Origin: CAYOHP01 sp964403795 [NCBI: uncultured bacterium]
GTDB lineage: Bacteria; Muiribacteriota; UBA6191; CAZXTJ01
Length of the DNA stretch: 7,819 bases
Direction of reading: 5' to 3'
Assembly: GCA_964403795.1 (NCBI GenBank)
Contig: CAYOHP010000152.1
Location: forward strand, 7,606 to 15,424
Shown in pieces: positions 5,887-7,819 of the stretch (its first letter is position 1; each line of letters begins with the position of its first letter). Both the position numbers and the translations under genes were made by a program. The notes beneath the pieces were generated by a model. That model had not been told where the DNA came from, ran no database searches, and saw only the letters and a program-made list of their open reading frames with translations.

Positions 5887-6678
5887 TTACCCGGAATCCT
5901 TGCCGTCGGTGCCTCGCGACGCCGCCCGCTCGGCCAGGACACGCGCCAGTTCTTCCTCCAGGGCGACCCGGCGCCGGCGCTCCTCCTCGGCCTTCGCCTC
6001 GGCGTCCTCGGCCTTCGCACGTGCCTCCTCGGCCTTCACACGTGCCTCCTCGGCCTCCCGGGTCGCCTCTTCGAGCTGCGGCACGAGCTTGCCGGTCGCC
6101 AGGTCCCGGACCCGGAGGAAGGCCCCCTCCGGGACCAGCGCCAGGCCCAAGGCAGGGATCCGGTACTCGGCCTCGGGGTCCATGACCACCCGCGTGAGTT
6201 CCCCGTCGACCAGGCGCATCGCCTGGAAGCGCGGCACCAGGTACTCCTCCAGGGGATCGAAGACGACGTACTCGGAGACCCCGAGCATCTCGTAGATCGC
6301 CCGCTTCTTCCCCAGGTCGTCGAGGCGGGACGACTTCGAGGTCAGCTCGATCACCAGATAGGGACCGGCCGGTTCCTCCCACAGCTTGAACACCCGTCGC
6401 TCCCGCCGGTCGGGCCCGAGGGCCACGAACACGTCGGGCGAGACGCAGGACGAAGGGACACCCTCCTCGTAGTAGAGCATCATGTCCGAACCCACGTAGT
6501 GGTCCGGGCGGTCCCGGTAGAGCCAGTCGAGGGCCTGCAGCAGTCCGAGCATGGCCCGGACATGGATCGGCGTCTCCCCCAAGGGCTCACCGTCCGACTC
6601 GGGGTAGTGGATCCGATCGATCCCGCTCATCGTGGGCTCGTCCTCCGGTCCGGGTTTCCTCGCCGCGTCCTGTTCCAT
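5887..6678 (-). CDS. Uma2-family PD-(D/E)XK nuclease with coiled-coil tail
   Basis: Member of the Uma2 (DUF820) group of putative restriction-like nucleases, which is very abundant in planctomycetes and cyanobacteria; biological roles are mostly unknown. The 263-residue protein begins with HYPESDGEP (24-32). Next come LYYEEG (68-73), the acidic SPDVFV (D82), KLWEEPAGPYLVIELTS (E111), and DLGKKRAIYEMLGVSEYVVFDP (121-142). These positions match the PD...E core of the fold, so the active site looks intact. Residues about 202-256 form a Glu/Ala/Lys/Arg-rich coiled coil, encoded partly by 21-bp repeats. The ATG at 6678 is preceded by AAGGA about ten bases upstream and matches the family N-terminus; a second Met lies at residue 17. 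The much longer open frame upstream has no family resemblance. It lies 24 bases before recQ on the same strand and diverges from the secreted-protein gene. Confidence 0.88.
   Translation of the reverse strand: MEQDAARKPGPEDEPTMSGIDRIHYPESDGEPLGETPIHVRAMLGLLQALDWLYRDRPDHYVGSDMMLYYEEGVPSSCVSPDVFVALGPDRRERRVFKLWEEPAGPYLVIELTSKSSRLDDLGKKRAIYEMLGVSEYVVFDPLEEYLVPRFQAMRLVDGELTRVVMDPEAEYRIPALGLALVPEGAFLRVRDLATGKLVPQLEEATREAEEARVKAEEARAKAEDAEAKAEEERRRRVALEEELARVLAERAASRGTDGKDSG
5984..6060 (-). repeat. 21-bp tandem repeats encoding coiled-coil heptads in Uma2
   Basis: Units start at 5984, 6005, 6026 and 6047, each beginning TCCTCGGCCT on the plus strand. The units at 6005 and 6026 differ at one base (TTCGCACG versus TTCACACG); the first and last are more diverged or partial. 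Each unit equals seven codons, one heptad (EEARVKA, EEARAKA, AEDAEAK style). The coiled coil has therefore probably grown or can change length by repeat slippage. Confidence 0.8.
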
Positions 6679-6785
6679 CAGTGTGCCATCCTTCCAAGTC
6701 GGCCTCCTGGTCGCGGCCGGATCCTCGGATGCCCTCGGGGGCGCGCTCCACCCACACGCGCTGTCACGGGAGGAGGATCCCGAGT

Positions 6786-6812
6786 GGCGCTGTCCGGAAT
6801 CGTCCGGCGCTG
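6786..6812. promoter_or_regulatory. Direct repeats upstream of the sigma-54 site, possible activator site
   Basis: GGCGCTG occurs at 6786-6792 and 6806-6812, 20 bases apart. GTCCGG occurs at 6792-6797 and 6802-6807, 10 bases apart. The cluster lies about 70-95 bp upstream of the sigma-54-like box, within the range used by enhancer-binding activators. No specific activator is identified, and such short repeats can be chance in GC-rich DNA. Confidence 0.25.
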
Positions 6813-6880
6813 CGACCCCGGCGAGTCCGTGGAGCCCTCGGCGACCGAGCCGACCCGCATCCACGGGCCATACCCAGAGA

Positions 6881-6895
6881 TGGCACGACCCCTGC
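6881..6895 (+). promoter_or_regulatory. Sigma-54 (RpoN) -24/-12 promoter
   Basis: TGGCACGACCCCTGC matches the consensus TGGCACG-N4-TTGC at every defined base except one (C for the first T of TTGC). It has the exact GG-to-GC spacing the factor needs. Counting from the GC at 6894-6895 as -13/-12, transcription would start near 6907, about 30 bases before the ATG of the secreted protein and upstream of its AAGGA ribosome site. Position, strand and spacing all agree with a real promoter. Confidence 0.65.
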
Positions 6896-6900
6896 CTGAG

Positions 6901-6936
6901 GCGGATCCGTCCCCTACCTCGAAAAGGACGATCCGC
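6901..6936 (+). promoter_or_regulatory. Inverted repeat abutting the start codon of the secreted protein
   Basis: GCGGATCCGTCC (6901-6912) pairs with GGACGATCCGC (6926-6936) as 11 base pairs with one bulged C at 6908 and a 13-base loop. The right arm takes in most of the AGGA ribosome site (6925-6928) and ends on the base before ATG 6937. If transcribed in full it would hide the ribosome site. With the predicted sigma-54 start near 6907 half the left arm is outside the message, so a DNA operator across the transcription start is equally possible. Confidence 0.45.
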
Positions 6937-7500
6937 ATGCTTTCCCGAACCCTCCTGGCCCTGGCCTGCTTCGCCGTCTCCACCGCACCGCTCTGCGCCG
7001 ACTTCCTCGGGATCGGCGAGTTCCTGGGGAACCTCGCTCCCCAGGGCGACGTCCGGCGGAGCCCCTACCCCGGCGGCGACACCGGAGGGGCGGAGGCGAC
7101 CTCGTCCACGACGTCCACCTCTGCCGGCACCCCGGGTCGCTTCCACTGTGTCGCCACCTCCGAGACGGTCGTCGAAGGCCTGAAGCTCCGCCTCTCCCGG
7201 ATCGACTTGCGATACGACGCGACCGGTCAGCTCCTCTTCGTCGAGGTCCTCCCGGCCGCCTCCTCGACCTCCCGCATCGTCTCGGTCCGGATCAAGGCCC
7301 GGGGCCCGGTGGCGACCAACGGCGACTCTCCCTACCCGATCCACGGCATCGAGACCCGGGCCTCCGGGAAGGGCTTCGCCGGTTTCGCGCTGCTGGAAGC
7401 CGACGACACCCTCCAGGTCCGGGCCGAGGTCCTCACCGCAGGCGATCCGGATCCGACCGTCCTCAAGGCCGAGGTCGCGGCCCCGGACTGCGGGCATTGA
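6937..7500 (+). CDS. Small secreted protein of unknown function
   Basis: I do not recognise the family. The 187-residue product starts MLSRTLLALACFAV, a typical signal peptide with a likely signal peptidase I cut after LCA (residue 21). The Cys at 11 is too early and badly placed for a lipobox. After the cut come a short hydrophobic helix (DFLGIGEFLGNL), a Gly/Pro stretch and a Ser/Thr-rich linker (55-65). A folded part of about 120 residues (68-187) then alternates hydrophobic and polar residues like beta strands. The mature protein has only two cysteines, C71 and C185, near the ends of this part, which could form one disulfide. ATG 6937 was chosen for its AAGGA eight bases upstream and the signal peptide; upstream in-frame ATGs give no such N-terminus and overlap uma2. 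A sigma-54 promoter and an inverted repeat lie immediately upstream. Confidence 0.75.
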   Translation: MLSRTLLALACFAVSTAPLCADFLGIGEFLGNLAPQGDVRRSPYPGGDTGGAEATSSTTSTSAGTPGRFHCVATSETVVEGLKLRLSRIDLRYDATGQLLFVEVLPAASSTSRIVSVRIKARGPVATNGDSPYPIHGIETRASGKGFAGFALLEADDTLQVRAEVLTAGDPDPTVLKAEVAAPDCGH

Positions 7501-7511
7501 ATCCAGCGGCG

Positions 7512-7547
7512 CCCAGGGCGCGGACCGGGTCGCCGGCGATCCCTGGG
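7512..7547 (+). terminator. Possible hairpin terminator after the secreted-protein gene
   Basis: CCCAGGG (7512-7518) and CCCTGGG (7541-7547) can pair as a 7-bp stem around a 22-base loop, 11 bases after the stop codon. There is no T-run, and the large loop makes it only a moderate candidate. It lies in the 121-bp gap before the next start codon. Confidence 0.3.
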
Positions 7548-7621
7548 GCGAAGCCGCGACGAACCGCGGGAGCCCTCCCGTCGTCGAACCTGCCGACACC
7601 CCCGGAAGGAGACCCAGAGCC

Positions 7622-7819
7622 ATGCCCAAGGCCCTGCGACTCGACCACGATCGGATCCTCTCGCTGGCCCGCGCCCTGGGCGCCACCGCCTTCCAGACCA
7701 GCGCCGGCTGCGGGGACCCGGAGCCGCTCCTCCACGTCTCCCGTCGGCCACCCCTCCCGCACACGGGCGAAGCCGGAGCGCCCCTGGCTCCGCCAGGGGA
7801 AGCAGCGAGGCGTAGCCCG
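7622..7819 (+). CDS. Hypothetical protein, 5' part only
   Basis: ATG 7622 is preceded by AAGGAG at 7606-7611 with ten bases between, a good ribosome site. The frame stays open for 66 codons to the window edge. The start MPKALRLDHDRILSLARALG looks like a helical N-terminus, and I do not recognise a family. The last 19 or so residues (TGEAGAPL...) are encoded by the palindromic repeat that begins at 7764 and so may not be native protein sequence. Either the gene is longer and interrupted by the repeat, or it is very short. It follows the secreted-protein gene by 121 bases on the same strand. Confidence 0.45.
   Translation, partial: MPKALRLDHDRILSLARALGATAFQTSAGCGDPEPLLHVSRRPPLPHTGEAGAPLAPPGEAARRSP
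7764..7819. repeat. REP-like nested palindrome at window end
   Basis: CCCCTGGC-TCC-GCCAGGGG (7781-7799) is a perfect 8-bp stem with a three-base loop. Outside it GCC (7772-7774) pairs with GGC (7809-7811), and CGGGC (7764-7768) with GCCCG (7815-7819), giving a hairpin of about 56 bases. GGAG at 7775-7778 lies just before the inner stem, and GTAG occurs at 7812-7815. These are tetranucleotides known beside REP elements handled by RAYT transposases. The window ends exactly at the outer arm, as happens when assemblies break at repeats. Its multicopy nature cannot be seen from one copy. Confidence 0.45.

Noticed and set aside
6499-6936. Extension of the secreted protein to ATG 6499
   Set aside because: It would bury the signal peptide inside the protein and overlap uma2; the AAGGA site and signal peptide support 6937.
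6937-6999. Lipoprotein reading of the secreted protein via Cys11
   Set aside because: The Cys follows only ten residues and lacks Leu at -3; cleavage after LCA at residue 21 is more likely.
2700-7500. Many CGGATC / GGATCC occurrences resembling a dispersed motif
   Set aside because: They mostly arise from the Arg-Ile or Asp-Pro codon pairs favoured in this GC-rich genome; no regular spacing is seen.
6679-7764. N-terminal extension of Uma2 to 7764
   Set aside because: It runs antisense through the secreted-protein gene, and family similarity starts only just after 6678.

Overview
The window is a 7.8 kb piece of very GC-rich bacterial DNA. The mix of genes suggests a planctomycete, perhaps in or near the Isosphaeraceae or Gemmataceae. 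It holds a Uma2-family nuclease with the YPESDGEP / LYYEEG / SPDVFV / VIELTSKS wording that is common in that phylum, a membrane-anchored Hanks-type Ser/Thr kinase with a long unassigned tail, and a strongly CGG/GCC-biased codon pattern. This placement is inferred from protein style only; there is no rRNA or other marker.

Layout from left to right: positions 1-90 are G and C homopolymer runs that look like a bad contig end. They run into the truncated 3' part of murD (minus strand, start near 945), a peptidoglycan precursor ligase. A spacer of about 330 bp with several small hairpins and short repeats leads to a 122-residue hypothetical coiled-coil protein (1275-1643, plus). Next comes a complete Ser/Thr protein kinase (1750-3792, plus). 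It is followed tail-to-tail by a full-length RecQ helicase (3832-5862, minus). Just upstream of recQ, 24 nt away on the same strand, is a Uma2 nuclease with a coiled-coil tail (5887-6678, minus), probably co-transcribed with recQ. A 258-bp divergent spacer separates uma2 from a small secreted protein (6937-7500, plus). That spacer holds a very good sigma-54 promoter match and an inverted repeat reaching the start codon. The window ends in a partial ORF (7622 onward, plus) that runs into a REP-like nested palindrome.

The most striking observation is a perfect 35-bp direct repeat (1612-1646 and 3816-3850) on either side of the kinase gene. Copy 1 encodes the last nine residues and stop of the small coiled-coil protein. 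Copy 2, read on the other strand, encodes the last residues and stop of RecQ. Removing one copy plus the intervening DNA would leave the small gene and recQ as intact convergent genes overlapping by 16 bp. The kinase therefore looks like a 2.2-kb single-gene cassette inserted at this overlap with duplication of the target, without damaging either gene. No recombinase is present in the segment, so the mechanism is unknown.

Functionally, the window joins a cell-wall gene (murD), a likely DNA repair or processing pair (uma2-recQ), a transmembrane signalling kinase and a secreted protein probably under sigma-54 control. I see no tRNA, rRNA, CRISPR array or recognisable transposase.
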